Source: Pseudomonadota bacterium (GTDB lineage Bacteria > Myxococcota_A > UBA796 > UBA9615). From it: DNA of 64,000 nucleotides. The position numbers were made by a program, and so were the translations under genes. The stretch spans positions 36,667 through 100,666 of the forward strand of contig JAAESI010000105.1 of assembly GCA_024229515.1 (NCBI GenBank), read 5' to 3'. Under the pieces are notes generated by a model, which saw only the letters and a list, made by a program, of their open reading frames with translations, was not told where the DNA came from and made no database searches. Of this stretch, positions 6,670 to 14,964 are shown piece by piece (positions within the stretch are counted from its first letter, which is position 1; every line of letters begins with the position of its first letter).

Positions 6670-7923
6670 GCCGCGACCGGTGACGCTGGCGTTGCAGCCG
6701 ACGTCGGAGTTGCGCGTCACCGTGATCTCGAAGTCAGCCGTGTTCTCTCCGCCCGGGCCCGCGGCCCGCAGCGTGATGGTGTGGGTGCCGGCGCTCTCGA
6801 AGACGTACTGCGGCTCGTAGGTGCTCAGCGACGTGCTCTCGTCGCCGTCGAGGATCCACTCGTACTCGGTGGTGCAGCCGAAGGCGCCCAGGGGCGAGGT
6901 GTTCACCATCTGCACGGTGAAGTCGCCCTCGTTGACGAACTCGGCCGACGGCTGGGGCGGGCTGCACGCGAGCACCGCGCCGACCTGGCGCTTGAAGGTC
7001 TCGAACTCGCCGCCGCAGGACTCGTCGTCGCCAAACGCGGTCAGCGTGATCGTGTACTGCCCTTCCTCGGTGTACGTGTGCTCGAGGCCGTCCAGCGCGG
7101 GGTCATCGGCGTCCAGCATGACCAGGTCGCTGCCGTCGCCGAAGTTCCACTCGAAGGCGAGGAAGCGGTCGATCTGGAACTCGTCGGGCACGCTCACAAC
7201 CACGGTCATGGGGGCCGTGCCAACCGTGCCGCTGGTCTCAGGGGAGACCACGTCGAAGTCGACGGCGACGCCGTAGATGGAGTTGATGCCCGCGGCGTCG
7301 TCTTCGTTGGGATCGTCGCGGTCGTCCTCGCAGCGCTGGCCCGACCAGTACATGGTCGCGTTGCGCTTGATCGGGTCCGGGCAGGGCTCCCCGTCGTCGC
7401 AGGAGTGACCCAGGCCGAGGCCGTGGCCGATCTCGTGAGTCGAGGTCGACAGGTAGCTGTACCGGCCGAAGCAGTCGGGCGAGCCGATGTACTCGGGGGT
7501 GCCCCAGGCGGGGCCGCTGTTGAAGATGATGTTGTAGGCGGTGGTCTGGAAGAACGTGTTGCCGTTCTGCTCCAGCACGTTGCTGCTGGCGTGGGTCACG
7601 GCGGCGGCGAGCACGCCGGACTCGAGGTTCCCCTGGAACGTGACCTGCGTGCGATCCGACCGGCCGAAGGTCGGCTCGTTGGGGATCGTGCCGGCGCGCT
7701 CGAAGCGCAGCGGCGAGCAGTCGACGTTGGCCCAGTTGGCGTGCGAGTCGACGAGGATCTCGCGCGCCTCGTCCTCGGTCATGCCGGCGGGGGAGTCCTC
7801 ACCGACGTAGTACTCGATGGGCATGTCCGCCTCGTTCCACTTGCGGGGCGGCTGGATGAACTTGAACCCGCAGAGCCAGACGGCGAGCAGCGGCAGCAGG
7901 ATGGTCAGAGCCTTGAGGCGCAT
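6604..7923 (-). CDS. secreted matrixin-like zinc metalloprotease with PKD-like domains and MYXO-CTERM tail
   Basis: 439 residues. A signal peptide (to about residue 20) precedes a protease domain with the zinc site HEIGHGLGLGH near residue 170, the HExxHxxGxxH form of metzincins, and a downstream Met in ATMYWSG as a possible Met-turn. Two PKD-like beta domains follow (FEWNFGDGS, then YEWILDGDE). The C-terminus has a Cys (DVGC), a hydrophobic Gly/Leu helix and RRRS, the layout of MYXO-CTERM surface-sorting tails. The product is probably cell-surface attached. The stop lies inside the opposite-strand lipoprotein gene. The partner gene lies 2 bases upstream. Confidence 0.88.
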   Translation of the reverse strand: MRLKALTILLPLLAVWLCGFKFIQPPRKWNEADMPIEYYVGEDSPAGMTEDEAREILVDSHANWANVDCSPLRFERAGTIPNEPTFGRSDRTQVTFQGNLESGVLAAAVTHASSNVLEQNGNTFFQTTAYNIIFNSGPAWGTPEYIGSPDCFGRYSYLSTSTHEIGHGLGLGHSCDDGEPCPDPIKRNATMYWSGQRCEDDRDDPNEDDAAGINSIYGVAVDFDVVSPETSGTVGTAPMTVVVSVPDEFQIDRFLAFEWNFGDGSDLVMLDADDPALDGLEHTYTEEGQYTITLTAFGDDESCGGEFETFKRQVGAVLACSPPQPSAEFVNEGDFTVQMVNTSPLGAFGCTTEYEWILDGDESTSLSTYEPQYVFESAGTHTITLRAAGPGGENTADFEITVTRNSDVGCNASVTGRGSLGLGGLLALLGLAGLVRRRS

Positions 7924-7925
7924 GG

Positions 7926-8582
7926 CTACTGGTCCTCCCAGCGCGCGTCGAACTTGCCTTCGAGCTTGGCGGCGGCGCGGAAGGCGGCGTCCTTGTGGGC
8001 CGGCAGGCCGGCGATGATGCGGTAGGTGGGGACGAAGTCGGCGTGCAGGTCGGCGACGATGAGCGAGAGGATGTCCTCGAAGTACTCGGGCACCAGCGGA
8101 AGCTGAACGGCCTCCTCGTCGAAGCGCTGCAGGCCGCGCGGGGGCGCCACCTTGACCAGGATGTCGCGGCCGGTTCCGGGCTCCTGGACCAGGGTGATCT
8201 TGCCCTGCGACAGCCCGACGACGTGCCAGGCGCCGGCGCGCTGCTCGAGGAACACCAACACCCGCTCGTCGGGGGTGAAGACCGGAGTCGAGTGGACCGT
8301 GGTCACCTCACCGCCGAGCTCCCCCCCGAGGGCGAGCACGTCGAGCACATCGCCGTCGGCGGCAGAGCCCTTGATGACGTGGGTCAAGCGGAGCGTCGTG
8401 GCGGTGCGGAGGTACTCCTTGCCCTCGACCTTCTCGACGCTGTTGGCGACGACGTCAGCCTCCGCGACGAGGTCGGCGACGTACGTCAGTTCGCTCAGTT
8501 CGAGCGGCTGCATGGTCGTCGCGAGGGCGGGCACGGATGCCGCCAATACGAAACAAATGCTGAGGAAGGTCGACCGAATCAC
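7926..8582 (-). CDS. exported protein of unknown function, protease partner
   Basis: 218 residues with a signal peptide ending near ALAT (about residue 22). The mature part is a mixed alpha/beta protein (LVAEADVVANSVEKVEGKE ...) with no catalytic motif that I recognise and no Cys beyond the signal region. Its stop is 2 bases before the start of the matrixin-like gene, so both are co-transcribed from the divergent region at 8583-8704. An accessory, chaperone or inhibitor role for the protease is an inference from position only. Confidence 0.6.
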   Translation of the reverse strand: MIRSTFLSICFVLAASVPALATTMQPLELSELTYVADLVAEADVVANSVEKVEGKEYLRTATTLRLTHVIKGSAADGDVLDVLALGGELGGEVTTVHSTPVFTPDERVLVFLEQRAGAWHVVGLSQGKITLVQEPGTGRDILVKVAPPRGLQRFDEEAVQLPLVPEYFEDILSLIVADLHADFVPTYRIIAGLPAHKDAAFRAAAKLEGKFDARWEDQ

Positions 8583-8637
8583 GGAGCCTCCAAGGGTGAG
8601 GGCAAGTCCGGGTCCTTGCGGCGCCGAACCGTAGCAC

Positions 8638-8694
8638 GCTATAGCATCGGCTCTCCGTCCAGGGGACCCGGTAAGAGAGGCCCGATTTCGGGCC
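8638..8694. promoter_or_regulatory. divergent control region: GCTATAGC palindrome and leader hairpin
   Basis: The 122-base gap between divergent genes has the palindrome GCTATAGC (8638-8645), usable as a -10 box on either strand. A hairpin GGCCCG-ATTT-CGGGCC (8679-8694) follows, immediately before the GGGAGA ribosome site of the receptor gene. The hairpin could restrict ribosome access. The same 8-mer is found in the divergent gap at 21591-21598. Confidence 0.35.
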
Positions 8695-8704
8695 GGGAGA
8701 TCGA

Positions 8705-11407
8705 ATGCGGCGAATCGCCCTGATCGTCTTGATGGTCGCGCTGTTGCCCGGTCTCGCGCTCGCGACCGAGCAGACCGGCAAGATCCGCGGCAAGGTCACC
8801 GACGCCTCCGGTGTCGGGCTGGAAGGCGTCGCCATCCAGATCCAGAGCCCCTCGATGCAGGGCATCCGCGAGGTCGTCTCGGGGCCCAACGGCGATTTCT
8901 GGCTTCCGGGACTGCCTCCCGGCGAATTCGAGATGCAGGCTCAGGCGGACGGCTACAGCACGTACCTCAAGACCGGCCTGACCATCCAGATCGGCTCCAA
9001 CCTCACCGTCAACATCGAGATGACCGCGGCCGAGGTGTCCGAGTCGGTGGTCGTCGTCGATGAACGTCCCGTCATCGACACGGGGAGCTCCACCACCGGT
9101 CAGATCATCACGCGCGAGCACCTGGAGACCCTGCCCACCGGCCGGTCCTACCAGTCGGCCTCCCGCCTGACCCCCGGGGTCACCGGCGGCGGCAACCCCA
9201 GCGCACTGGGCGGAAGCAGCCGCGAGAACAAGTACCTCCTGGACGGTGCCAACACGAGCGACCCGGTCACCGGCACGTTCTCGTTCAACTTCAACGTGAA
9301 CTCGATCGAAGAGATTGAGGTCATCACGGGCGCCTTCCGAGCGGAGAATGGCGGCGCGCTGGGCGCGATCATCAACGTGCGCACCCGCGCGGGCAGCAAC
9401 ACCTTCAAAGGGAGCGCCCGGGCGTACCTCAACAACGGCAACTGGTCCCCGAAGCGGGATGCCGTCTACGGCCCCGACGGTCGAACGTTGGAAGGCAGCG
9501 AGTTCGACCGCGATCTCAGCGCGGCCGACATCAGCCTCAGCGTCGGCGGGCCGATCCTTCGTGACCGCATCTGGTTCTTCTCGTCGATTCAGTACCTGCG
9601 CAACGTATCCACCCGAGCCGGTGCGATCTCGCCGCGGGTGTTCGCGGGGCACGACGTCTTCACGAAGCTGACGGTCAGCCCCTTCCGCAACAACCAGTTC
9701 CAGCTGACGGTGCACAACAGCACGGCCAACATCAGCAACAACACCCAGTCCGAGCTGATGGTCCCGGAGGCGCAGAACCACCAGCACCAGAACAGCACGA
9801 CGATCGCGGCCCAGTGGGACTGGCGGGTCATGAACAACCTGACCTTCCAGGCGCACTACACACACCTGAAGACCGACATCGACGTCACGCCCCAGCCCTG
9901 CACGTGGCGCAACGACGACCGCTTCAAGCAGTGCGAGGAGGGCCAGGAAGAGGGCTACATCGACTTCTACACGCCGGGCACGATCGGAATCGCCGGCGCC
10001 CCCTGGGCAAACAACTACTACCGCTACTCGATCAACGATCGCTCGCGGGACGGCCTCCGCCTCACCGGCAAGCTGTTTCTCCCCACCCCGATCGGCGTGC
10101 ACGAGATCAAGCTCGGCGCGGAGCTGTCGTGGCTCCAGCAGGAGAACCTGCAGGCCTACACCGGGAACATCTACTACGTGGACCGGCTCGAGGACGAGAC
10201 CGACCCCGGCAGCGGCATCAACTACTACTGGCGTGAATCCGCCGGCCAGCTGTTCCAGAAGAACCTCGGCAGCACCCAGTTCGCCTACTTGCAGGACACC
10301 TGGGAGATCGTTCCCGGGCTGACGGTCGATCTCGGCCTCAAGTACGACCGCAAGACGCTGCGCAACGACGTCGGCGAGCGCATCGTCGGCTTCGACATGG
10401 TCTCGCCCGTGGGCGGCGTCGCATGGGACCCCAGCGGCAAGCAGATCTCCAAGATCTACATCGGCGGCGGCATGGTCATCGACGAGAGTTCCCTGGGCAT
10501 CGCCGGGTTCCTGGACAAGAACGGTCTCGGCCGAAAGCTCTACCTGGGCGAGTACTTCAGCAGCAGCACGGGCGGCAACAACAGCTTCGATCAGTACAGC
10601 TACGCCGCCGGCCAGAGCGACTACAGCAAGTACGAAAAGCTGACCGTGCCCCGCATCTACAACATCGTCGCCGGCTTCGAAGTGCAACCCATCGCGCGCA
10701 CGAAGTTCGGCATGACCGCGAGCGTGAAGCTCTTCCGCAACCTGTGGGAGGACGACGAGGTCAACTACATCTGGAACGACTCCGGCAACGACACCATCGG
10801 CGTCATCAACGGGGTGCAGGACAACTTCTTCCGGCTGCGTACGCCCAACTCGGCGACCCGGAACTGGTTCGGTTTGACCTTCGCCATCCAGCGGTCGATG
10901 CACAAGAACCTGCTGCTGGACATCAACTACACCTACTCGATGACGCGGGGGCTGACGCCGTCGCAGATCACGGCCGCCTTGGACAACCCGACGCAGGAGC
11001 CGCTGGAGTACGGCTGGCTCTACTCGGACCGGCCCCACGTCGTGAAAGCGGCGGCGGCCTACAAGCTCCCGCTCGGCTTCCAGGTCGGCGGTCAGTTCAA
11101 CTTCAGCAGCGGCTCCCGGTTCGACCGCGAGTACAGCACCAAGGGCTTCGGAAGCTACGAGAACTTCCAGACCCAGGCGGGCACCTTCGACTCGGTTCGG
11201 CCCTACTGGTCCATCGACATGAAGGTCTCGTACTACTTGACCCTTCCCCACGGGAAGATCTTCGCCAGTGCCGAAGTGAGCAACCTCACGAACAACCGGC
11301 AGACGACGGCGATCAACAACAACGCCCTGGACGTGGGCGGCGAGTACTTCGCGAGCCGCCGCCAGGCTCCGATGGCTCTGGAGCTGGGGTTTGGTTATGA
11401 CTTCTAG
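8705..11407 (+). CDS. TonB-dependent receptor-like outer-membrane protein with carboxypeptidase-regulatory domain
   Basis: 900 residues. A signal peptide ends near ALAT. The next domain is a beta-sandwich of the carboxypeptidase-regulatory type (GKIRGKVTDASGVGLEGV, about 22-110). A plug domain follows (about 115-240) with LPTGRSYQS, LLDGANTSDP and ENGGALGAIINVRTR. The rest is a long beta-barrel ending in Phe, as expected for BAM insertion. This Oar/TonB-receptor architecture is common in Myxococcota and Bacteroidota. The substrate is unknown. An 11-base overlap with the following lipoprotein gene and a 9-base gap to the next suggest a three-gene surface operon. Confidence 0.88.
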   Translation: MRRIALIVLMVALLPGLALATEQTGKIRGKVTDASGVGLEGVAIQIQSPSMQGIREVVSGPNGDFWLPGLPPGEFEMQAQADGYSTYLKTGLTIQIGSNLTVNIEMTAAEVSESVVVVDERPVIDTGSSTTGQIITREHLETLPTGRSYQSASRLTPGVTGGGNPSALGGSSRENKYLLDGANTSDPVTGTFSFNFNVNSIEEIEVITGAFRAENGGALGAIINVRTRAGSNTFKGSARAYLNNGNWSPKRDAVYGPDGRTLEGSEFDRDLSAADISLSVGGPILRDRIWFFSSIQYLRNVSTRAGAISPRVFAGHDVFTKLTVSPFRNNQFQLTVHNSTANISNNTQSELMVPEAQNHQHQNSTTIAAQWDWRVMNNLTFQAHYTHLKTDIDVTPQPCTWRNDDRFKQCEEGQEEGYIDFYTPGTIGIAGAPWANNYYRYSINDRSRDGLRLTGKLFLPTPIGVHEIKLGAELSWLQQENLQAYTGNIYYVDRLEDETDPGSGINYYWRESAGQLFQKNLGSTQFAYLQDTWEIVPGLTVDLGLKYDRKTLRNDVGERIVGFDMVSPVGGVAWDPSGKQISKIYIGGGMVIDESSLGIAGFLDKNGLGRKLYLGEYFSSSTGGNNSFDQYSYAAGQSDYSKYEKLTVPRIYNIVAGFEVQPIARTKFGMTASVKLFRNLWEDDEVNYIWNDSGNDTIGVINGVQDNFFRLRTPNSATRNWFGLTFAIQRSMHKNLLLDINYTYSMTRGLTPSQITAALDNPTQEPLEYGWLYSDRPHVVKAAAAYKLPLGFQVGGQFNFSSGSRFDREYSTKGFGSYENFQTQAGTFDSVRPYWSIDMKVSYYLTLPHGKIFASAEVSNLTNNRQTTAINNNALDVGGEYFASRRQAPMALELGFGYDF

Positions 11408-12182
11408 GGCGTTCCTGGCAGCCACGGCGGCGCTGTTGATGCTCACGGGCTGTTTCCAGGAGGACCTCCCGGAGCAGAACCTCGACGGCTCCATCGTGAT
11501 CCCCGCGAGCATGGTCTCCTCGCCGGGCGAGATCGGGCCGGTGTACATCGGCATCTACGAGGCGTTCGACCCCCACCAGTTGGGGTACCCCTACCCGGCG
11601 ACCGCGCCGCGGGTGGGCGACAACCCGATCGGCGACGCGCTCCCCTACGGCGGCACGAGCGTGGGTGACTTCGCCTACGGCTGCTACCTGCTGCTTCGGT
11701 GCCAGGTGGTGTCGGGACGGTTCAGCTCGCTGGACGACCTGCTCGAGCAACACCCTCTGGACAACGCCGACGGCGACCCGGTGACCGCCGAGGAGCTCTT
11801 CGACCAGTGCACCTACTACTACGGGTGGAACAACATCACGGAGTTCGCCTTCATCGGGGACGAGCAGCTCGACTTCTCCGAGAACGAGGACGGCGACTGG
11901 GAGGCTGAGTTCCGCGCCTGGCACGCCCGCGTGCCCGAGGGAGCGTTGCTGTGGGCATTCGCCGACAACGACAACACCTCCTGCAGCGTCGACCGCGGTC
12001 AGATCAACCGGAAGCGGCCCGAAGACGGCATCTTCTTCCGCGAGGGTGCGCACTTCCAGGACATCCTCAACTTCCCCGACAAGTACATCACCAGCGGCGA
12101 CTTCATCGTCGAGGACCCCACGGTGCTCGAAGCGGATCGGCTGGACGGCTACGAGGTTCGCCTCGACTACACGTTCGAGTAG
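11397..12182 (+). CDS. lipoprotein, receptor-operon partner
   Basis: 261 residues from ATG 11397; a TTG six bases earlier is also possible. The lipobox LLMLTGC is near residue 18. The mature protein is acidic and rich in aromatic residues (CTYYYGWNNITEFAFIG) with several Cys. I recognise no family. It overlaps the end of the TonB-receptor gene by 11 bases and is followed 9 bases later by another lipoprotein. It may be an outer-membrane lid or surface partner of the receptor, in the manner of SusD, but no SusD features are seen. Confidence 0.65.
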   Translation: MTSRAFLAATAALLMLTGCFQEDLPEQNLDGSIVIPASMVSSPGEIGPVYIGIYEAFDPHQLGYPYPATAPRVGDNPIGDALPYGGTSVGDFAYGCYLLLRCQVVSGRFSSLDDLLEQHPLDNADGDPVTAEELFDQCTYYYGWNNITEFAFIGDEQLDFSENEDGDWEAEFRAWHARVPEGALLWAFADNDNTSCSVDRGQINRKRPEDGIFFREGAHFQDILNFPDKYITSGDFIVEDPTVLEADRLDGYEVRLDYTFE

Positions 12183-12191
12183 GAGCGAAGC

Positions 12192-12968
12192 ATGAACACG
12201 CGACTCCTCCTGCCCCTGACCGCCGCGCTCGCGCTGACCGCGTGCGATCTGAACCCGCGGCCGCTGCTGCAGAACTACGACCCCGAGAGCGGGGGCCTGT
12301 TCACCGCCGAGGTCGACGATCTGGATCTGTCGGACAACGCCCCCACCGTGGACGGCACGCTGTTCATCGGTTCGCTGGGTGCATCCGAGGTCGGCTCGGG
12401 CACGCACTCCGGCGCGACGTTCACGTTCGAAGGCACGGGCGACCGCGTCTGCATCATCGTGGACCCGCAGTCGGTGTGGCGCGACGACCTGCAGGCCAGC
12501 GGCGGCGGCGAGTCGGCGAACCCGTACATGGACGACTACCCCCACGACGACGGCGACCTCGACCTGTCGGCGGGCCTGGCGTCCTTCTACACGGGCACGC
12601 CGGGCGTGGAGATCGGGGACTTCTTCGGCTCGTTCCCGGACGGCAACGGCGTGGACCGGGCGATCGACCTGAACCTCTGCCTGATGCAAGACACGCACGG
12701 CTCCACCGGCGGCACCGCGGGCCGCGCCACGCCCGAGTGGTGCGACTTCGAGACAGAGCCCGGCACGACCTACATGGGTGTGCTGACGGTGTTCTCGGTG
12801 CCGGTGGACGACGACCGACTGCGGTTCGCGCTGGACGTGCGCAGCGGCGCCTGCCCGCCGTCGATCAACGAGTGCACGCTGCAGGGCGACTACGACGAGT
12901 TGGCCGAGGAGCTGCCCAGCGGCTTCGACAACGTCGAAGAGCAGTACTGCGCCAACTACGACGGATGA
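12192..12968 (+). CDS. lipoprotein, receptor-operon partner
   Basis: 258 residues with the lipobox LALTAC near residue 17. The mature part is acidic and probably beta-rich. An early domain (GTHSGATFTFEGTGDRVCIIV) resembles a jelly-roll or PPC-type binding sandwich. Cys-containing segments (GACPPSINECTLQGDY and EQYCANYDG) lie near the end. No enzyme motif. An AGGAGCG ribosome site precedes the ATG. It is the third gene of the receptor operon and the DedA gene follows by 20 bases. Confidence 0.65.
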   Translation: MNTRLLLPLTAALALTACDLNPRPLLQNYDPESGGLFTAEVDDLDLSDNAPTVDGTLFIGSLGASEVGSGTHSGATFTFEGTGDRVCIIVDPQSVWRDDLQASGGGESANPYMDDYPHDDGDLDLSAGLASFYTGTPGVEIGDFFGSFPDGNGVDRAIDLNLCLMQDTHGSTGGTAGRATPEWCDFETEPGTTYMGVLTVFSVPVDDDRLRFALDVRSGACPPSINECTLQGDYDELAEELPSGFDNVEEQYCANYDG

Positions 12969-12973
12969 CAGGC

Positions 12974-12979
12974 TAGGCT
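12974..12979 (+). promoter_or_regulatory. -10-like TAGGCT, 9 nt before the dedA-like start
   Basis: TAGGCT is located exactly as at 2787-2792, nine bases before the GTG start at 12989. No -35 is evident. It supports a separate, nearly leaderless transcript for the DedA gene. Confidence 0.35.
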
Positions 12980-12988
12980 CCACGCGCG

Positions 12989-13606
12989 GTGGAGGAGTTG
13001 ATCCGATGGTTCCTGGCTGACGGCCACGGATACCCGTTCATTTTCGTAGCGCTGCTCGCCAGCGGCGTCGGCGTCCCCATCCCCGAAGACGTGCCCCTCA
13101 TCGCCGCCGGCGTCATGGCCGCGGCCGGCGGCATGGGCGTCTGGACGGTCTCGCTGGCGTGCGGCGTCTTCGTGCTCACCCGGGACGTGTTCATGTTCGG
13201 GCTCGGCTACCGCTACGGCGTCGAGCTGCTGGAGAACCGATGGGCCTCGCGCATCGTGCGGCCGCACCTCGTCCGGAAGTTCCAGGAGCGGCTGCGCAAG
13301 AACGACAAGGTCGTCGTGTTCACGGGGCGGTTCATGCCGGGGCTGCGCGGCCCGATCTTCTTCGCCGCCGGGGTAGCCAAGGTGCGGCCCGCCAAGTTCC
13401 TGCTCATCGACACGCTCGCTGCGCTGATCTCGATCCCGCTGTGGGTGTGGCTCGGCTACGCGTTCGCCGACCACTTCGACGTGCTCGTGGAGGCCGCCAT
13501 CCAGGCGCGGACCTGGATCCTGATCGGCGGGGCGCTGGTCGTGCTCGTCTTCATCCACCGCTGGTGGCGGGGGCGAGGAACGGTCGATGAATCGGAGGGC
13601 CTCTAG
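12989..13606 (+). CDS. DedA-family membrane protein
   Basis: 205 residues from a GTG start. DedA (SNARE-associated/VTT) proteins act in phospholipid or undecaprenyl-phosphate flipping and envelope homeostasis. The family signature is visible: GVPIPEDVPLIAAG near residue 27, then FTGRFMPGLRGPIFFAAG near residue 110 with the conserved Arg/Pro/Gly. Four to five hydrophobic helices are present. The stop overlaps the convergent SnoaL-like gene by 4 bases. Confidence 0.88.
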   Translation: MEELIRWFLADGHGYPFIFVALLASGVGVPIPEDVPLIAAGVMAAAGGMGVWTVSLACGVFVLTRDVFMFGLGYRYGVELLENRWASRIVRPHLVRKFQERLRKNDKVVVFTGRFMPGLRGPIFFAAGVAKVRPAKFLLIDTLAALISIPLWVWLGYAFADHFDVLVEAAIQARTWILIGGALVVLVFIHRWWRGRGTVDESEGL

Positions 13607-14013
13607 CTCAGTCCGAGGCGCTCGAGGATGAGCCCGGTGTCGTAGTAGGTGATGTTCCGGCGCACGAGGTCTCCCTCGAACTCGACCCAGTCGATGCCGC
13701 GGAACTGCACCGCCCGTCCGGTGGCGGGGCGATGCATGAAGGAGCCCAACTGGGTGCCCTTGAAGAGCCAGTTGGCGACCTCCTTGGGCCCTTCGACGAT
13801 GACCTCGGTGACCTCGAAGCGGGCGTCCGGGAAGGTGTGGAACATCACCTCGGCGTAGTGCCGCAGGCCGTCGTGTCCGACGACAGGTTCGTTGGTGGTG
13901 GGGTCGACGAAGTAGAAGTCGGGCGTGTACATCGAGAGCACCTGCTCAATGTCGTGCGTATTCCAGGCATCGAACATGCGATGCGTGCGCGTCTTGGCTT
14001 CCTCGTCGCTCAT
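13603..14013 (-). CDS. SnoaL-like / NTF2-fold polyketide cyclase-type protein
   Basis: 136 residues, a single NTF2-like domain. The N-terminal helix HRMFDAWNTHDIEQVLSMY, then FYFVDPTTNEPVVGHDGLRHY and HTFPDARFEV, match the SnoaL-like ester cyclase group, which folds into a cone with a hydrophobic pocket. Members act as cyclases, hydrolases or binding proteins, so the reaction cannot be assigned. A TAGGAT hexamer lies 6 nt before the ATG. It stands alone and is convergent with the DedA gene. Confidence 0.8.
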   Translation of the reverse strand: MSDEEAKTRTHRMFDAWNTHDIEQVLSMYTPDFYFVDPTTNEPVVGHDGLRHYAEVMFHTFPDARFEVTEVIVEGPKEVANWLFKGTQLGSFMHRPATGRAVQFRGIDWVEFEGDLVRRNITYYDTGLILERLGLS

Positions 14014-14019
14014 GTCGAT

Positions 14020-14025
14020 ATCCTA
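14020..14025 (-). promoter_or_regulatory. -10-like TAGGAT, 6 nt before the SnoaL-like start
   Basis: On the minus strand TAGGAT ends 6 bases before the ATG at 14013, a distance that would make the mRNA leaderless. The rest of the 186-base gap to 14200 holds no gene that I can support. Confidence 0.35.
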
Positions 14026-14199
14026 GAGCACCGGACGGGGAACGAGGTGAGGACGCCGTGAGACAGGACGCCGCGAGGTCCAGGAGGACGACGAAGGCGG
14101 GGTGGGGCCCCCGTCGAGGAGGACGACGCCGAGATCGCGGCGGCCGGTCCTCGGCGTTCCGCCAGGTTCGCCGTGCGGTGCTCTGAGGTGACTGAACCA

Positions 14200-14691
14200 A
14201 TGCTTGAGTTCGGACTCCCCGTGCAGGTTCGCGACCTGCCGGCCATGCGCGTGGCGCGGATGACGTGGGAGGGGCCGCCGGCGGCGATCGGCCAAGGCTT
14301 CGAGCGCGTCACCGAGTTCGCCATCCGCCACGGCGTCGGTCCGGTCGGGCCGCTGGTCGGGCGGTATCCCCGGTTGGAGCGAGGCGCCGAGACGATCGCG
14401 GCGCAGCTGTTGGTGCCGCTGACCCGAACGGTCGACAGCGACACCGAGGGCATCGACACGGTGCGGCTTCCGCGGCAGCGCGCCGCGTGCCTGATGTACA
14501 GCGGGCCGATGAACGACGAGTTCCGGCAGATGCACCTGGACCTGTTCGGCTGGATGGACTCGCGCGGCCTGCCCCGCAACGGCACGGCCCACCAGCACGC
14601 CTACATCGCGGGCACCGCGGCAAGTCCCACGTGGACGGTGGAAATCCGCGTACCCGTGGTTGGCGGTAGCGCTCCTGCGGTGCCCCTGTAG
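14200..14691 (+). CDS. GyrI-like / effector-binding (SOUL-type) domain protein
   Basis: 163 residues from ATG 14200; GTG 14173 would extend it by nine. It contains one GyrI-like small-molecule-binding domain: an N-terminal strand (VQVRDLPAMRVARMTWEGP), a helix (IGQGFERVTEFAIRHGV), a second half with VRLPRQRAACLMYSGPM and a final strand WTVEIRVPV. No DNA-binding domain is attached, so it is a stand-alone binding domain such as GyrI/SbmC or a related hydrolase. A 52-bp tandem repeat begins two bases after its stop. Confidence 0.72.
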   Translation: MLEFGLPVQVRDLPAMRVARMTWEGPPAAIGQGFERVTEFAIRHGVGPVGPLVGRYPRLERGAETIAAQLLVPLTRTVDSDTEGIDTVRLPRQRAACLMYSGPMNDEFRQMHLDLFGWMDSRGLPRNGTAHQHAYIAGTAASPTWTVEIRVPVVGGSAPAVPL

Positions 14692-14692
14692 A

Positions 14693-14900
14693 GGCACTTC
14701 AGGGGACCCTCGCAGCCAGGGTGGTCTCCACCGGCCCGGGCCGGGGCACTTCAGGGGACCCTCACCGCCAGGGTGGTCCCAACCGCCCCGGGCCGGGGCA
14801 CTTCAGGGGACCCTCGCAGCCAGGGCAGCCCCAACCGCCCCCGACCGGGGCACCTCAGGGGACCCTCGCCGCCAGGGTGGCCTCCACCGCCCTTTCCCCC
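14693..14900 (+). repeat. four tandem copies of a 52-bp GC-rich unit
   Basis: Units start at 14693, 14745, 14797 and 14849, each beginning GGCACTTCAGGGGACCCT (CACCTC in the last). Each unit has a CCCT-N7-AGGG inverted repeat whose loop varies between copies. A G/C palindrome lies at unit junctions and is perfect at the first (CCGGCCCGGGCCGG, 14731-14744). 52 is not a multiple of 3, so it is not a coding repeat. The 273-base gap 14692-14964 holds only this array and the start signals of the next gene. Confidence 0.85.
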
Positions 14901-14952
14901 ACTTCTCCCCTCCGACCTGCCAAATGTTCCTCCACCCTCGATCCGACCGATC

Positions 14953-14958
14953 TATGGT
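14953..14958 (+). promoter_or_regulatory. -10-like TATGGT, 6 nt before the phosphoesterase start
   Basis: TATGGT ends 6 bases before the ATG at 14965 and no ribosome site is visible between them. It is consistent with leaderless transcription. No clear -35. Confidence 0.3.
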
Positions 14959-14964
14959 CCCGCC

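Noticed and set aside
8639..11554. Very long minus-strand open frame opposite the TonB-receptor gene
   Set aside because: It is an antisense shadow typical of high-GC DNA; its translation is low in family motifs, while the plus strand has signal peptide, plug and barrel features.
11397..12968. SusC/SusD-type glycan uptake pair
   Set aside because: The lipoproteins lack SusD TPR helices and size (about 500 residues). Only the gene order is similar.
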